A stretch of 64,000 nucleotides of DNA. Source: Nematostella vectensis. Lineage: Eukaryota; Cnidaria; Anthozoa; Actiniaria; Edwardsiidae. The number at the start of each line of letters is the position of its first letter. Within the stretch, counting starts at the first letter, position 1. Of this stretch, positions 1-10,563 are shown one piece after another. The DNA lies in the NCBI RefSeq assembly GCF_932526225.1, contig NC_064036.1, positions 15,927,181-15,991,180 of the forward strand. The letters are read 5' to 3'. The notes under the pieces were generated by a model. The model was given only the letters and a program-made list of their open reading frames with translations, ran no database searches and was not told where the DNA came from. Position numbers and translations under genes: made by a program.

Positions 1-317
1 TTTTTTTGTCGGAAAAAGTGAAGAAACCACTCGATTTATACCTTATCAACTCCTTTCTAAGGATCTGTATCGCTATTTTTAATTCCGCATATATTTAAAG
101 AATATTTTGCGATTTTTTACGCAAGGTGAAAAATGCCCCCAAATCGGCGATTTTATAGGCAAAATCGTAAATTCAGTTTTTCTCGAAAAATATTTATTGT
201 ATGTAACTCAAACTTTTTTACCATGATAAGAGAACCAGGGGCTAACTTTAAACCAATTTTGGGCGATTTTGAAATTTCGTATTTGGAACTCCTCAGTTGA
301 ATTTAAGGGACTGGTGC
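1..317. other. left flank, no gene seen
   Basis: AT-rich sequence that does not match the tandem units to its right. I see no convincing coding frame, RNA gene or repeat structure. The array begins at about position 318, where the sequence becomes identical to the interior of the unit near 13,918. Confidence 0.5.
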
Positions 318-641
318 ACTTAAGGGGTTAGCTAATAAAGAGCGGCCTGAATCTTTCAATTGCAGCTCTGAGCGACCTGCAAATTTATAACTAGTTGTCG
401 CGAAAAAGGAGCAAGCGTATCTAGTATGCATTTTTTTTTGTTTAAGGATTTTTCTCGCCGAAAAATATTCAAGTATAAAAACAAGGAAGCATTCGTGCTG
501 TACCATAGATACTAGAGTCTTTTTCACTCCTTTAGTTAAACGCTTATCATCACTAAACAAGTAGTGAATAGAGTCTGATATACCTGATACCCTCCGTGAT
601 AGTACAAGATGTAACGTTATAGAGATGCAATCCTTTTTTTT
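318..641 (-). pseudogene. truncated end of an array unit (gene fragment)
   Basis: This stretch matches 13,918-14,233 of a complete unit almost base for base. It carries part of the 89-nt exon of the array gene: the acceptor and exon start lie at 376 on the minus strand, and the exon is cut at the array edge near 318, before its splice donor. An open frame reads through 303-704 on the minus strand, but it ends in flanking sequence and lacks all downstream exons. It is therefore a fragment and not a gene. Confidence 0.7.
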
Positions 642-1323
642 TAGACTAAATTGCCTAAATGACCGACTACTGTCTTGATTTGTATGTTTTGGATGCAAAA
701 ACACAAGGGGGAGGGTTTAGCGGTTTAAAACCCTCTCTTGGGTTGCAGGGAAAGTGCTATGTGCCCTTATCCATTCTTTTGCTGCTTTGTTTAACAAAAG
801 AATTTGAGGAGCTGGAGGCATAAAAGCATACAGTATCTTTATGTATTTCTTTGATGGGATGCAAACGACCTAACTGTTGAGTGTCTTATCGACAAAACGC
901 ACTTCTAAGGTAGGAATTTGTGTGTGTGTGAGTCAGAAAGCCGATGCAACAAAAGTCTATTACACCCTTCCCAATTGTTATTGAGCTAAAAGCTAGATCC
1001 ATCCCTGTTTGTACTTTGGATAATGTTAAATATTTATCTCAAAGATCAGTAGAAATTTCGCACGGATTCTTTCGATTACTATAAATGGTCTGTTTATCAT
1101 CGAAATCACTTTATTCAATCAACAGACTTCTCATCTCACCTGCCACATGGCGTAGTTGATGCTTTTTCAAGGTTATGAGATTACTTTTTGAACTTTTTTG
1201 AGAGCGTTTTTGGTGAAACCTTTTCCTGCTCAACAGTAAGTGGTTTCTGGGTCAATCTGTTTATTTTTGCCATGGTTACGCGCGCGACGTAACAGTTGAG
1301 CCTAGTGCGCAGTGTTAAGTAAT

Positions 1324-1499
1324 TGTTACCCTTGGAATTTAGCACTTGCCCACCCCCCCATAGAAAAATATTGTATTACCCATAATGCAGTGTGTGTAGA
1401 AGAAGAAAAAAACCTGTTGACCGCCATGTTTGTTTCTGTGTGGTTTATTTTCGGTTTATTTTTAATGTTACTCGAGTTTTCACAAATTATAAGGTAACA
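1324..1499 (+). repeat. 5' LTR
   Basis: 176 bp, with TGTTAC...GTAACA termini. It should contain the element's promoter and, in the 3' copy, the polyadenylation site. I see no unambiguous TATA box. One base differs from the 3' LTR (C against G in the AAAAAAC(C/G)TGTTGACC stretch). Confidence 0.95.
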
Positions 1500-1502
1500 T
1501 AT

Positions 1503-1520
1503 TGGGGGCTCAGACGGGAA
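1503..1520 (+). other. primer binding site (tRNA-Pro-like)
   Basis: TGGGGGCTCAGACGGGAA starts 3 bp after the 5' LTR. It resembles the complement of a tRNA-Pro 3' end, as used by murine leukaemia-type retroviruses, with a few mismatches. The tRNA assignment is inference from that resemblance. Confidence 0.65.
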
Positions 1521-1534
1521 AACGGATTCAGAAG

Positions 1535-2869
1535 ATGACTGAAGAACTTCAGCTTAGTATCGAAGAGAGTTTGTGTCGCTTGACGGCCGAACAGTTACAC
1601 GAAGTGGAAAACTTTTTGAAGCTACACGAGGACGACAAACTATCTAGGTTGAAACGGGTCAGAAGGATCTCACAAGCTGTGGATAACGAGCTTGAGAGCA
1701 AAGGAGACCAGGCAGTCAGCTATCTGAAGGGATTAGAGGAGGTTATTTCGGCGATTTCTGGAGCAACGAAGCCCAAACAAGAAAAACAAGCCCAGCCAAA
1801 CACGAGTGCAAGTGCAAGTCCGAGCGAGGAGCTCCAAGCTCTGAAGGATCAAATGAACAAGCTTATGGGTATGGAATCAAAGAAAGGTCTCTACATTTCG
1901 GATATAAAGAGAGAAATGAAGATTTCTGGGCAAATTGGAGAGCCAGGACAGAAAGATAAGTTAAGTTTTGTCAGTCTCGTGAGACAAATTGACTCTGGAC
2001 TAAAGAAAGGACACACAGAAGTTGAGGTGGTCGATGCAGTAATAAAGTCCATTTGCCCAGGAATGAGACTTCGCAGCTACTTGGAAGGTATTCCAAGCTT
2101 GACTCTGGCCCAATTAAGACACATTTTGCGCTCGCATTATCAGGAAAAAAATGCAACAGAACTGTATCAAGAATTAGCAATTTTGGCTCAAGCTCCCGGG
2201 GAAACCCCTCAGAGTTTTGTGATCAGGGCTTTGGATCAAAGGCAGAAAGTTTGTTTTGCGTCACAAGAGTCTGATAGCAAAATGAAATACGATCCCGAAT
2301 TGGTGCAAGGACTATTTTTAAGAACTGTGGAGACTGGATTAATGGATGATGGTGTAAGGATGAAACTAAGACCATATCTACAGAACACAGATACCACTGA
2401 TGAAGATTTAATCCAGCATGTAAATATTGTGGCATCTGAGGAGTTAGAGAGGAAATCAAAGTTAACCAAAATAACTAAGAAAGTTAATCAGCTAACAAGT
2501 GATAATGTCGAATCACAAGGGAATGGTGGACGTAAGGACAAAGGGAAGACTGCTCCAGCCGCAGTCTCAACAGAAGACCTGATCCTAGCAGAACTCAAGT
2601 CAGTGAAGTCGGAGATGGCCACATTGCGGGAGACAGTGGCCCAAGTGCAACAGGAAAGGGATGGCAATATTGATAATCGGGATATACATGTACAGAAGAC
2701 CAAGAGAGTTTGCAAGCAGTGTGAGGATAGCAATACGATTGATGCATGTGATCATTGTTTTTATTGCGGTTCATCTGAGCATTGGGCACGGGGATGTCGT
2801 AAGCGGAGACCAACACAAAACAAGGATTCGGGAAACCAGCACCGGCTGCCACCGCGGGACAGGCGGTAG
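1535..2869 (+). CDS. gag: retrotransposon Gag polyprotein
   Basis: 444 residues from the first ATG at 1,535; the frame is open from 1,502, but that part overlaps the primer binding site. Gag forms the virus-like particle. The middle holds a capsid-like helical region with the signature [20 protein letters not shown], followed by a basic, coiled-coil-like segment. A CCHC zinc knuckle lies near the C-terminus ([15 protein letters not shown]-x2-C-x4-H-x4-C), preceded by an extra Cys pair. The stop TAG at 2,867-2,869 lies inside the stem of the frameshift signal. Pol follows in the -1 frame and overlaps from 2,803. Confidence 0.9.
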   Translation: MTEELQLSIEESLCRLTAEQLHEVENFLKLHEDDKLSRLKRVRRISQAVDNELESKGDQAVSYLKGLEEVISAISGATKPKQEKQAQPNTSASASPSEELQALKDQMNKLMGMESKKGLYISDIKREMKISGQIGEPGQKDKLSFVSLVRQIDSGLKKGHTEVEVVDAVIKSICPGMRLRSYLEGIPSLTLAQLRHILRSHYQEKNATELYQELAILAQAPGETPQSFVIRALDQRQKVCFASQESDSKMKYDPELVQGLFLRTVETGLMDDGVRMKLRPYLQNTDTTDEDLIQHVNIVASEELERKSKLTKITKKVNQLTSDNVESQGNGGRKDKGKTAPAAVSTEDLILAELKSVKSEMATLRETVAQVQQERDGNIDNRDIHVQKTKRVCKQCEDSNTIDACDHCFYCGSSEHWARGCRKRRPTQNKDSGNQHRLPPRDRR

Positions 2870-2873
2870 CCGG
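2830..2873 (+). promoter_or_regulatory. -1 programmed ribosomal frameshift signal (gag-pol)
   Basis: The heptamer G GGA AAC (2,830-2,836) lies in the Gag frame in the X XXY YYZ arrangement. A 5-nt spacer follows, then a 12-bp hairpin: arm 2,842-2,853 pairs with 2,862-2,873, with one mismatch, one G-U pair and an 8-nt loop. Slippage by -1 joins Gag to the frame that contains protease and reverse transcriptase, which is open on both sides. GGGAAAC is an established slippery heptamer in retroviruses. Function here is inference, but every required part is present. Confidence 0.85.
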
Positions 2874-4713
2874 GTCGCAAGTTGCTTCCACAGGAAAGTC
2901 CCAAGTATGTGTGTTATGTGGGCATCAACCATCTGGTAGTGATTGTTTAGTTCAATGTGCGGGTTGTAAGTCAGCATTGTACTGCGGTGTGCAATGCCAA
3001 CGGGCTCATTGGTTGGAACACAAGAAACTTTGCACTGCGATACAAGAGTTACAAGCCAAGAAAAACAGTGAGTACGCAGAGCGAATTCAGTCTAGTGTAT
3101 TTATGTCTCATCTCACTCCAAAACAACATGCTGTTATTTGTAAACTGGTAGGACCAAAATGCAAAGTTTCCTGCATGCTTAATGATATTAGCACAGAGGC
3201 CCTCTGGGATACGGGCTCGCAAATTTCATTTTTATCTAAATCATGGGTCAATGAGAATGGTTTGAACACTGATTTACAAGATATTGAGACACTCCTGGGT
3301 CGGGATAGAAACTTAAATGTATCTGCTGCAAATGGCAGTGAGATCCCATATGAGGGATGGATCCCCATAACATTGAAGCTAGAATCCCATGGGTATACAG
3401 GGCCAGATGTAGAAGTACCTTTTTTAGTGACCCCAGGAGAGTTAGAGTGTCCCATCATTAGATATAATGTCATAGAAACAGTGATTAAAGATTTCCCAGG
3501 GGATAATAGCAACACCACAGGGAGCCCATTACAGGATATTATGAAAGGTGCATTTCCAGAAGTCAGAGGGGAGGCAGTTGGGGCCTTGATTAACTTTATC
3601 CAAACATGTGACAACTCAGAACCCTTGTGCATCTTAAAGTCACCTAAGAAGAGTGTTAGCATACCGGGGGGGCAGACCCTGAGAATTAATTGTCGTGCAA
3701 ATACCGGCCCAGTCGAGGAGAAATGCCCAGTTATCTTTGAACCAGATGAAGACCAGACATTGCCTACAGGGCTAGAACTCTCCCAGTCTCTATTGTCCAT
3801 CCCGAAAGGGAAAGCTACGCGAGTTGACATTTACGTCAGTAATGCCACCAAGCATGATATCACCCTCAGGGGGGGCACCATCTTGGGTAGTCTTAACCTT
3901 ATCAGATCAGTTACCCCAGCAGAAGTGAAACTTAGTGAGATGAACTTGTCTGATTCAAGGGGGGTACACCCAGGTGAAACACAAGAATCCAAGGGGGCGA
4001 CCATAGATTCATCACAGAGGGTCCCAGGGGTGGTGATTGGAGATCTGAATGAAGAACAAAAAAAGGAAGTCACTCGTCTGTTACAGGAAGAGGAGGAGAC
4101 CTTTGCCCGTGATAGTCAGGATGTCGGTTGCATCGAAGACCTTGAGTTAAATTTAACCCTAATGGATAAGACTCCTGTTCAGAAAACATATGTCTCAATT
4201 AGCCGCCCATTGTATGCAGAAGTCAAAGGCTATATTGAGGACTTGATAAATAAGGGATGGATTGTGAAGTCAAAGTCTTCCTACTCGTCGCCGGCTGTCT
4301 GCGTCCGTAAACGGGACGGGTCTCTAAGACTGTGCATTGACTATCGTGAACTGAATCGTAAGAGTGTTCCTGACCGTTTTCCCATCCCAAGGATTCAAGA
4401 TGCATTAGACACCCTAGGGGGAAATAGTTGGTTTTCAGTACTGGATCAGGGACGCGCATATCATCAGGGTTTCATGGGGAAAGACAGTAGACCATTGACT
4501 GCCTTTGTGACCCCTTGGGGACTGTATGAATGGGTTCGCATTCCCATGGGTCTTTCCCAGGCCCCCGCGGCCTTTCAAAGATATATGCAAGATTGTTTAG
4601 AAGATTTAAGAGACAACACATGTATCCCATATTTGGACGATATCATTGTCTTTAGTCAAAGTTTTGAAGAACATGTTAGTGATCTGAGGAAAGACTGCGG
4701 GAACACGGGATAA
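2837..4713 (+). CDS. pol: Pol part 1: MYND finger, protease, reverse transcriptase (broken)
   Basis: Read in the -1 frame after the slippery site; the frame is open from 2,803. The first domain is a MYND-type zinc finger (CVLC, CAGC, YCGVQC, HKKLC; about 2,905-3,045), unexpected in a Gypsy Pol. The aspartic protease follows, with its DTG at 3,208-3,216. The reverse transcriptase begins near 4,180 and includes [17 protein letters not shown], the catalytic aspartate in [12 protein letters not shown], and the YLDD box at 4,629-4,640. The frame ends at TAA 4,711-4,713, a few codons after the point near 4,690 where homology moves into another frame. The break looks like a small deletion in the thumb-side linker after YLDD. 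Confidence 0.88.
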
Positions 4714-4715
4714 AA

Positions 4716-7700
4716 TTGAAACCCAGCAAGTGTAAAATCTTTCAAAGGGAAGTTACATTCCTTGGACATGTTGTGTCAGAAGAAGGTTATCGGATGGATC
4801 AGGAGAGTATTAAGGCAGTTACGGATTTAAAGGATACGCCACCTAAGACAGTCGGAGAAGTTCGCAGACTTATGGGACTTCTAAGTTATTTCAGGAGATA
4901 TGTACATAACTTTGCGACGTTAGCAGCACCCATTTATGATCTTTTGACGGAACCCAAGGGAGGTACAAGTACCAAATCGAAAAGTAGGTCGAGTAAGTCC
5001 TTATCACGCCAACCAGTCTCTTGGTCTGAGGAACATCAGCGAATACTGGAGACACTTATAGATACTATCACATCACCACCCGTTATGGCTTATCCGGACT
5101 ACCAACAACCCTTTATTCTTCACACTGACGCATCGGAGCGGGGACTTGGGGCTGTATTATACCAACGCCAGAAAGGAACCTTGAGAGTCATTGGTTACGG
5201 GTCACGATCGTTAACTCAAGCCGAGCGCAATTACCATCTGCATTCGGGGAAACTCGAATTCTTAGCGCTAAAATGGGCAATTACGGAGAAATTTAGAGAC
5301 TATTTGTACTATGCCCCTAAATTTACTGTCTACACGGATAATAACCCGTTAACATACATTCTGACCACTGCCAAATTGAATGCGACCGGACAGCGTTGGG
5401 TATCAGAATTGGCTTACTATAACTTTGTCATCAAATACAGACCTGGAAAGGCAAATGGGGATGCAGACGGTCTCTCGCGGATTTCACAAGGCATGGAGAA
5501 GTATATGGAAGAATGTCAGAAGACCATATGCCAAGAAGACATAGGAGCCACTGTGAATTCTGTAAAGTTCCAGGCAGGTGAAGATGGCATTCCGACTATC
5601 TCTTTGTCAGCATGCCTTGAAGATTCTCCCGACGATAATGTCACCTTAGGCACGCAAGCATGGTCGACAGAGGACATTGTGAGACTTCAGCGTGAGGATA
5701 CAACAATTGGAAAGGTGATTGGTTTCATACTTAATGAGTCATTACCCAGCTTAAAGGAGCGAAAGAAGGAAACTCCTGAAACAAAGGCCATGTTACGTCA
5801 CTGGAAGAAGTTGGAACTAGGTAAGGATGATATCCTTCGCCGGAGAATTGGACCACGTCTCCAATTGGTCCTTCCACGGAAACTTCATCATCTCGTTTAT
5901 AAGGAACTACATGAGGAAATGGGGCATCTCGGTGCAGAGAGGGTATTGCCACTTGCGAGGGATAGGTTCTTTTGGCCCCGTATGCAACAGGACATTGAAC
6001 ACTATGTTACCTCTGTTTGTCGATGTATCAAGCAAAAACGACCGAAACATGCTCAACGGGCACCAATACAGAGTATTCAAACAACAGCTCCCTTTGAACT
6101 CATTTCTTTGGACTTTTTACATCTAGAAAAAAGCAGTGGTGGGTATGAATATATCCTCGTAGTGATTGATCATTTTACTCGATTTGCCCAAGCATACGCA
6201 ACACGGAATAAATCGGCCCCTACAGTGGCAGAGAAGCTGTATAATGATTACATCATGAGGTTTGGGTTTCCCCTTCGAATACATCACGATCAGGGGAAGG
6301 AGTTCGAGAACGATCTACATAAACATCTGGAAAAGCTTAGTGGGGTAGCTCACTCAAGAACCACACCATATCATCCACAATCCAATGGACAAGTCGAGCG
6401 TTTTAATCAGACCCTTCTTGCAATGTTACGCACACTACCAGAGAACCAGAAATCCAAGTGGAAAGATAGTCTTAACAAAGTTGTACACGCATACAACTGC
6501 ACTCGAAATGACTCAACAGGATTTTCTCCTTTCTATCTACTTTATGGTCGCTCACCTCGACTTCCCATTGACTTAATGCTTGGTACCAGTTTGCAAGGCA
6601 CTCCGCAACAGTATCCGAAATATGTGACAAAGTGGCGAGAAACCATGGAAGAAGCTTACAGGATCGCACGTTCTAAGTCGACAGCTCAAGCCGCGCGGGG
6701 TAAGAGGTACTACGAGAAGAAAGTGAGATGCTCATCACTTAAGCCGGGTGATCGGGTATTGGTACGAAACCTGTCAGAACGAGGCGGTCCAGGGAAACTA
6801 CGCTCATACTTTGAGGATCAGGTGTTTGTGGTTGTGAATCAGAAGGGAGAATCGAGCCCAGTGTATGAGGTCAGACCTGAGAATGGCAAGGGCAGGAACC
6901 GGACTCTGCATTATAACCTCTTACTGCCATGTGATTATCTCATGAGTGACGTGATTACTCAGCTAAAAAGGAAAACCAAAACACGGAAACCTGCAACAAG
7001 GAACGCAGCAGAGTTGAAAGAGGAGTCGAGTAGTGAAGAGGAACCAGACTTTGTTTACGGTAGACAGGTTGGATATGCGCCCGACGAGAAAGAAGAAGCA
7101 TCAAGCGAATCGGATGTAGTCCTGGGTCAGCAGGAGGAAGTATCAGGCGAGTCTGATGTAGCACCGGATCGGCAAGAGGAAATAGCATCGGGCGAGTCAG
7201 ATGTATCTCTGGATCAGCAAGAGGAAGCTTCAGACGAGCTGGATGGAGCACCTGATCAGCAGGAAGGAGCATCAGGCGAGCTGGATGGAGCACCCGATCA
7301 ACAGGAAGGAACGGCAGGTGAGCTGGATGAAGCAATAGAGGAGCAGGCAGAGAGGGCATCACAGCAGCAGCAAGGGGAACAAGGTGATAGGGACAGCCAG
7401 GAGAACTATGCTAATGGCAGCATCATTGGACGACCCGAGCGGAATAGGCATCCACCTTTGCGGGTTACTTATGATGTTATTGGTCAGCCATCCTATTATC
7501 GGGGACCGGTCGCTAACCATGGTATAACTATAAATGAGTCAGCATGGAGTGCTTACGGTGCACCTCCTACACAAGAGTTACCATGTGCCACATGCGGGTT
7601 CAAGGCACCCTTCGGTTTACAGGTACCCTACGGTTATTCGGTACCCTACGGTTTACAGGTACCCTACGGTTATTCGGTACCCTGCAGTCTACAGACTCCC

Positions 7701-7778
7701 TACGGTTATCCGGTACCCTACGGTTTACAGGTACCCTACAGATGTCCTTCCTTCTCACCATGGACACCAGCAATGTAA
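4716..7778 (+). CDS. pol: Pol part 2: end of RT, RNase H, integrase, repetitive tail
   Basis: Continues Pol in a different frame; homology to reverse transcriptase starts upstream of 4,716, at about 4,692 ([14 protein letters not shown]). RNase H follows ([15 protein letters not shown] near 5,121; [18 protein letters not shown]). Integrase has an N-terminal His/Cys zinc-binding region (about 5,910-6,045), a DDE core ([27 protein letters not shown]) and a GPY/F-like module near 6,740. Beyond normal integrase there is a long tail. It has imperfect acidic repeats of about 16 residues (around 7,090-7,340) and then PYG(L/Y) repeats (about 7,606-7,742). The frame ends at 7,776-7,778. No start codon of its own is expected. 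Confidence 0.9.
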   Translation: MKPSKCKIFQREVTFLGHVVSEEGYRMDQESIKAVTDLKDTPPKTVGEVRRLMGLLSYFRRYVHNFATLAAPIYDLLTEPKGGTSTKSKSRSSKSLSRQPVSWSEEHQRILETLIDTITSPPVMAYPDYQQPFILHTDASERGLGAVLYQRQKGTLRVIGYGSRSLTQAERNYHLHSGKLEFLALKWAITEKFRDYLYYAPKFTVYTDNNPLTYILTTAKLNATGQRWVSELAYYNFVIKYRPGKANGDADGLSRISQGMEKYMEECQKTICQEDIGATVNSVKFQAGEDGIPTISLSACLEDSPDDNVTLGTQAWSTEDIVRLQREDTTIGKVIGFILNESLPSLKERKKETPETKAMLRHWKKLELGKDDILRRRIGPRLQLVLPRKLHHLVYKELHEEMGHLGAERVLPLARDRFFWPRMQQDIEHYVTSVCRCIKQKRPKHAQRAPIQSIQTTAPFELISLDFLHLEKSSGGYEYILVVIDHFTRFAQAYATRNKSAPTVAEKLYNDYIMRFGFPLRIHHDQGKEFENDLHKHLEKLSGVAHSRTTPYHPQSNGQVERFNQTLLAMLRTLPENQKSKWKDSLNKVVHAYNCTRNDSTGFSPFYLLYGRSPRLPIDLMLGTSLQGTPQQYPKYVTKWRETMEEAYRIARSKSTAQAARGKRYYEKKVRCSSLKPGDRVLVRNLSERGGPGKLRSYFEDQVFVVVNQKGESSPVYEVRPENGKGRNRTLHYNLLLPCDYLMSDVITQLKRKTKTRKPATRNAAELKEESSSEEEPDFVYGRQVGYAPDEKEEASSESDVVLGQQEEVSGESDVAPDRQEEIASGESDVSLDQQEEASDELDGAPDQQEGASGELDGAPDQQEGTAGELDEAIEEQAERASQQQQGEQGDRDSQENYANGSIIGRPERNRHPPLRVTYDVIGQPSYYRGPVANHGITINESAWSAYGAPPTQELPCATCGFKAPFGLQVPYGYSVPYGLQVPYGYSVPCSLQTPYGYPVPYGLQVPYRCPSFSPWTPAM

Positions 7779-8180
7779 TTACAAGTACACTAGTACACTT
7801 ACTTGACTTATATTTGTTTGTTTGTTACAAGAAAAAGAAAAGAAAAAAAACGGTCTAGTTAGAGACACTAGTTAAATAATACTAGTATAGCCTAGCATAT
7901 AGTGTAGGTAACAAGGTGTAAGACCTTGAGCAGCATTGGGTATTTACGTGGCAATGACATTGTGCAAGAGAACTGTAGAGTAAAGAATAAGCAAGATACA
8001 GCTGTATGAAGAAACAAGTGGAAGCCATGGTTGGACTTGATCACCCTACACCATGCCTTCATGGAACTGAACATTGAAATAGTAGAGTAGTCAGATTTTT
8101 TTTTTCCTCAGTTGCATTGTAGTATTGAAACATACTAGTAACTTAAATGTCGAGGACGACATCTTTTCAGGGGGGAAGTG
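7779..8180 (+). other. retrotransposon 3' untranslated region and polypurine tract
   Basis: About 400 bp between the end of Pol and the 3' LTR. I see no envelope-like frame. The purine-rich AGGGGGGAAG at about 8,170-8,178, just before the LTR, is the likely primer for plus-strand synthesis. Confidence 0.75.
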
Positions 8181-8356
8181 TGTTACCCTTGGAATTTAGC
8201 ACTTGCCCACCCCCCCATAGAAAAATATTGTATTACCCATAATGCAGTGTGTGTAGAAGAAGAAAAAAACGTGTTGACCGCCATGTTTGTTTCTGTGTGG
8301 TTTATTTTCGGTTTATTTTTAATGTTACTCGAGTTTTCACAAATTATAAGGTAACA
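8181..8356 (+). repeat. 3' LTR
   Basis: 176 bp, identical to the 5' LTR except for one base. It is followed by the TAAT target duplication and then the interrupted 21-bp satellite. Confidence 0.95.
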
Positions 8357-9141
8357 TAATCTTCACTCAGTGTTGAGGAATTGTTACTCAGTGTGTTGAG
8401 TAGTCTTTATATACTCAGTGTTAAGTAATTCTTACTCAGTGTTAAGTAATTCTTACTCAGTGTTGAGTAATTCTTACTCAGTGTGTAGAGTAATTTTATA
8501 CTCAGTGTTAAGTAATTCTTACTCAGTGTTAAGTAATTCTTACTCAGTGTTGAGTAATTCTTCCTCAGTGTTGAGTAATTCTTACTCAGTGTTAAGTAAT
8601 TCTTTCTTAGTGTTAAGTAATTCTTACTCAGTGTTAAGTAATTCTTTCTCAGTGTTGAATAATTTTATACTCAGTGTTAAGTAATTCTTACTCAGTGTTA
8701 AGTAATTCTTACTCAGTGTTAAGTAATTCTTACTCAGTGTTAAGTAATTCTGACTCAGTGTTGAGTAATTCTTACTCAGTGTTAAGTAATTCTTACACAG
8801 TGTTAAGTAATTCTTACTCAGTGTTAAGTAATTCTTACTTAGTGTTGAGTAATTTTATACTCAGTGATGAGTAATTCTTACTCAATGTTAAGTAATTCTC
8901 ACTCAGTGTTGAGTAATTCTTACTCAATGTTGAGTAATTCTTACTCAGTGTTGAGTAATTCTTACTCAGTGTTAAGTAATTCTTACTCAGTGTTAAGTAA
9001 TTCTTACTCAGTGTTGAGTAATTCTTACTCAGTGTTGAGTTATTCTTACTCAGTGTTGAGTAATTCTTACTCAGTGTTAAGTAATTCTTACTCAGTAATC
9101 TTACTCATTGTTAAGTAATTCTTACTCAGTGTTGAGTAATT
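8357..9141. repeat. 21-bp satellite block 0
   Basis: About 37 copies of a 21-bp unit of the form TTACTCAGTGTTRAGTAATTC, with A or G at the R position. Every few units a variant with TTTTATACTCAG occurs. The period is a multiple of three, so long frames reading SVLSNSY repeats appear; these are not genes. Confidence 0.95.
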
Positions 9142-9895
9142 GTATAGGATGCGAGTGTATAAATAATGTCGCTTGGGATTCCTGTGCGGACACTCACGTG
9201 ACAGTAATTTTGCACCGTAAACGTTGATGGAAAGCAAATCACAAATTTTCTAAACACAATTGAAATGCTATCTGTGCAAAAATAGTTTTTTCCAACTGAC
9301 TGGGGCTCAGAAATAAGAAATTTTAGAAGATACTTATAATTTGTGACTTCTTGCTTATAACTTTCGACTTCTTGCTTGGCAGTGTTCGGATTATAATTGC
9401 AACTAGACCCTGCGCACAGGGTTGACTAAGATACCGGAGATATGCAATTTGCTTGGGCCCTGTGCGTGTTGTAACATGTATGACAAAGATTCTACTGCCA
9501 CTACCTTTGGATATAATAAAAAAATATGTATAATCTTGTTATTTTTATTGTAAATGCCATATTGCAACACTGATTGGGGCAAGAAAGGTAAGATGCGTCA
9601 TCTCTTGAGGTGGGGTGGACTTAAGGTGTGCTCCATTGAAGTAGATGGGGTTGATTGTCTTATCTTTTACAGTGGCAATCCTACAAATATTGTCCCCGCA
9701 GCAGTGATAGCACCGAAATAAAATTCAGGAAAACTGAGAATGTGTTTGAAAATTGTTAAATATTTCTTAAACATTTTTTTGGTTCACTGCAAGGCCCGTA
9801 CCCAGGAAAGGGGGAGGGTGCAGGGGGTGTTAGCGCACCTCGCCCCCACAACGGCCGAAGGTCCACTTTCGGTTCTAAATAGACGTGCTTTTTGT
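9142..9895. other. unit segment after satellite, no gene
   Basis: Single-copy-like part of the unit, identical in arrangement to 15,954-16,707. It includes the left half of the small inverted-repeat element, from about 9,805, which ends at the deletion junction at 9,895. No coding frame is supported. Confidence 0.6.
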
Positions 9896-10563
9896 AGACT
9901 AAATTGCCTAAATGACCGACTACTGTCTTGATTTGTATGTTTTGGATGTAAAAACACAAGGGGGAGGGTTTAGCGGTTTAAAACCCTCTCTTGGGTTGCA
10001 GGGAAAGTGTTATGTGCCCCTATCCATTCTTTTGCTGCTTTGTTTAACAAAAGAATTTTGAGGAGCTGGAGGCATAAAAGCATACAGTATCTATGTGTAT
10101 TTCTTTGATGGGATGCAAACAACCTAACTGTTGAGTGTCTTATCGACAAAACGCACTTCTAAGGTAGACATTTGTGTGTGTGTGAGTCAGAAAGCCGATG
10201 CAACAAAAGTCTATTACACCCTACCCAATTGTTATTGAGCTAAAAGCTAGATCCGTCCCTGTTTGTACTTTGGATAATGTCAAATATTTATCTCAAAGAT
10301 CAGTAGAAATTTTGCACGGATTCTTTCGATTACTATAAATGGTCTGTTTATCATCGAAATCACTTTATTCAATCAACAGACTTCTCATCTCACCTGCCAC
10401 ATGGCGTAGTTGATGCTTTTTCAAGGTTATGAGATTACTTTTTGAACTTTTTTGAGAGCGTTTTTGGTGAAACCTTTTCCTGCTCAACAGTAAGTGGTTT
10501 CTGGGTCAATCTGTTTATTTTTGCCATGGTTACGCCCGCGACGTAACAGTTGAGCCTAGTGCG

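Larger units (their letters stand above)
1324..8356 (+). mobile_element. Ty3/Gypsy LTR retrotransposon, young, defective
   Basis: A full-length 7,033-bp element. The 176-bp LTRs at 1,324-1,499 and 8,181-8,356 begin TGTTAC and end GTAACA, and differ at one base that I can see. The target duplication is TAAT (1,320-1,323 and 8,357-8,360); the empty site survives in the next unit at about 10,564-10,590. A tRNA-Pro-like primer binding site follows the 5' LTR, and a G-rich polypurine tract (about 8,170-8,178) precedes the 3' LTR. The order is gag, protease, reverse transcriptase, RNase H, integrase, so it belongs to Metaviridae. Insertion is recent on the LTR evidence, yet a frameshift near 4,690 splits the reverse transcriptase, so this copy is probably not autonomous. 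Confidence 0.95.
642..9895. repeat. array unit 0 (gene deleted, interrupted by LTR element)
   Basis: A tandem unit without its gene. 642-1,319 matches 14,234-14,910 of a full unit. A satellite block resumes after the retrotransposon at 8,357-9,141, and 9,142-9,895 matches 15,954-16,707. The sequence then passes directly from the small inverted-repeat element into the start of the next unit at a shared TAGAC. Compared with unit 2, about 3.39 kb between TAGAC at 16,703 and TAGAC at 20,096 is missing, which removes all recognised gene exons. Confidence 0.8.

Noticed and set aside
1312-1497. 61-residue frame across the 5' LTR
   Set aside because: Starts in satellite sequence and runs through the LTR; chance frame.
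8418-9118. Plus-strand frames of 66-88 residues reading SVLSNSY repeats, also in the other four satellite blocks
   Set aside because: They are translations of the 21-bp satellite; the period is a multiple of three, so open frames arise automatically.
8357-9141. CRISPR-like regular repeats
   Set aside because: Repeats are contiguous without unique spacers, and the genome is eukaryotic.
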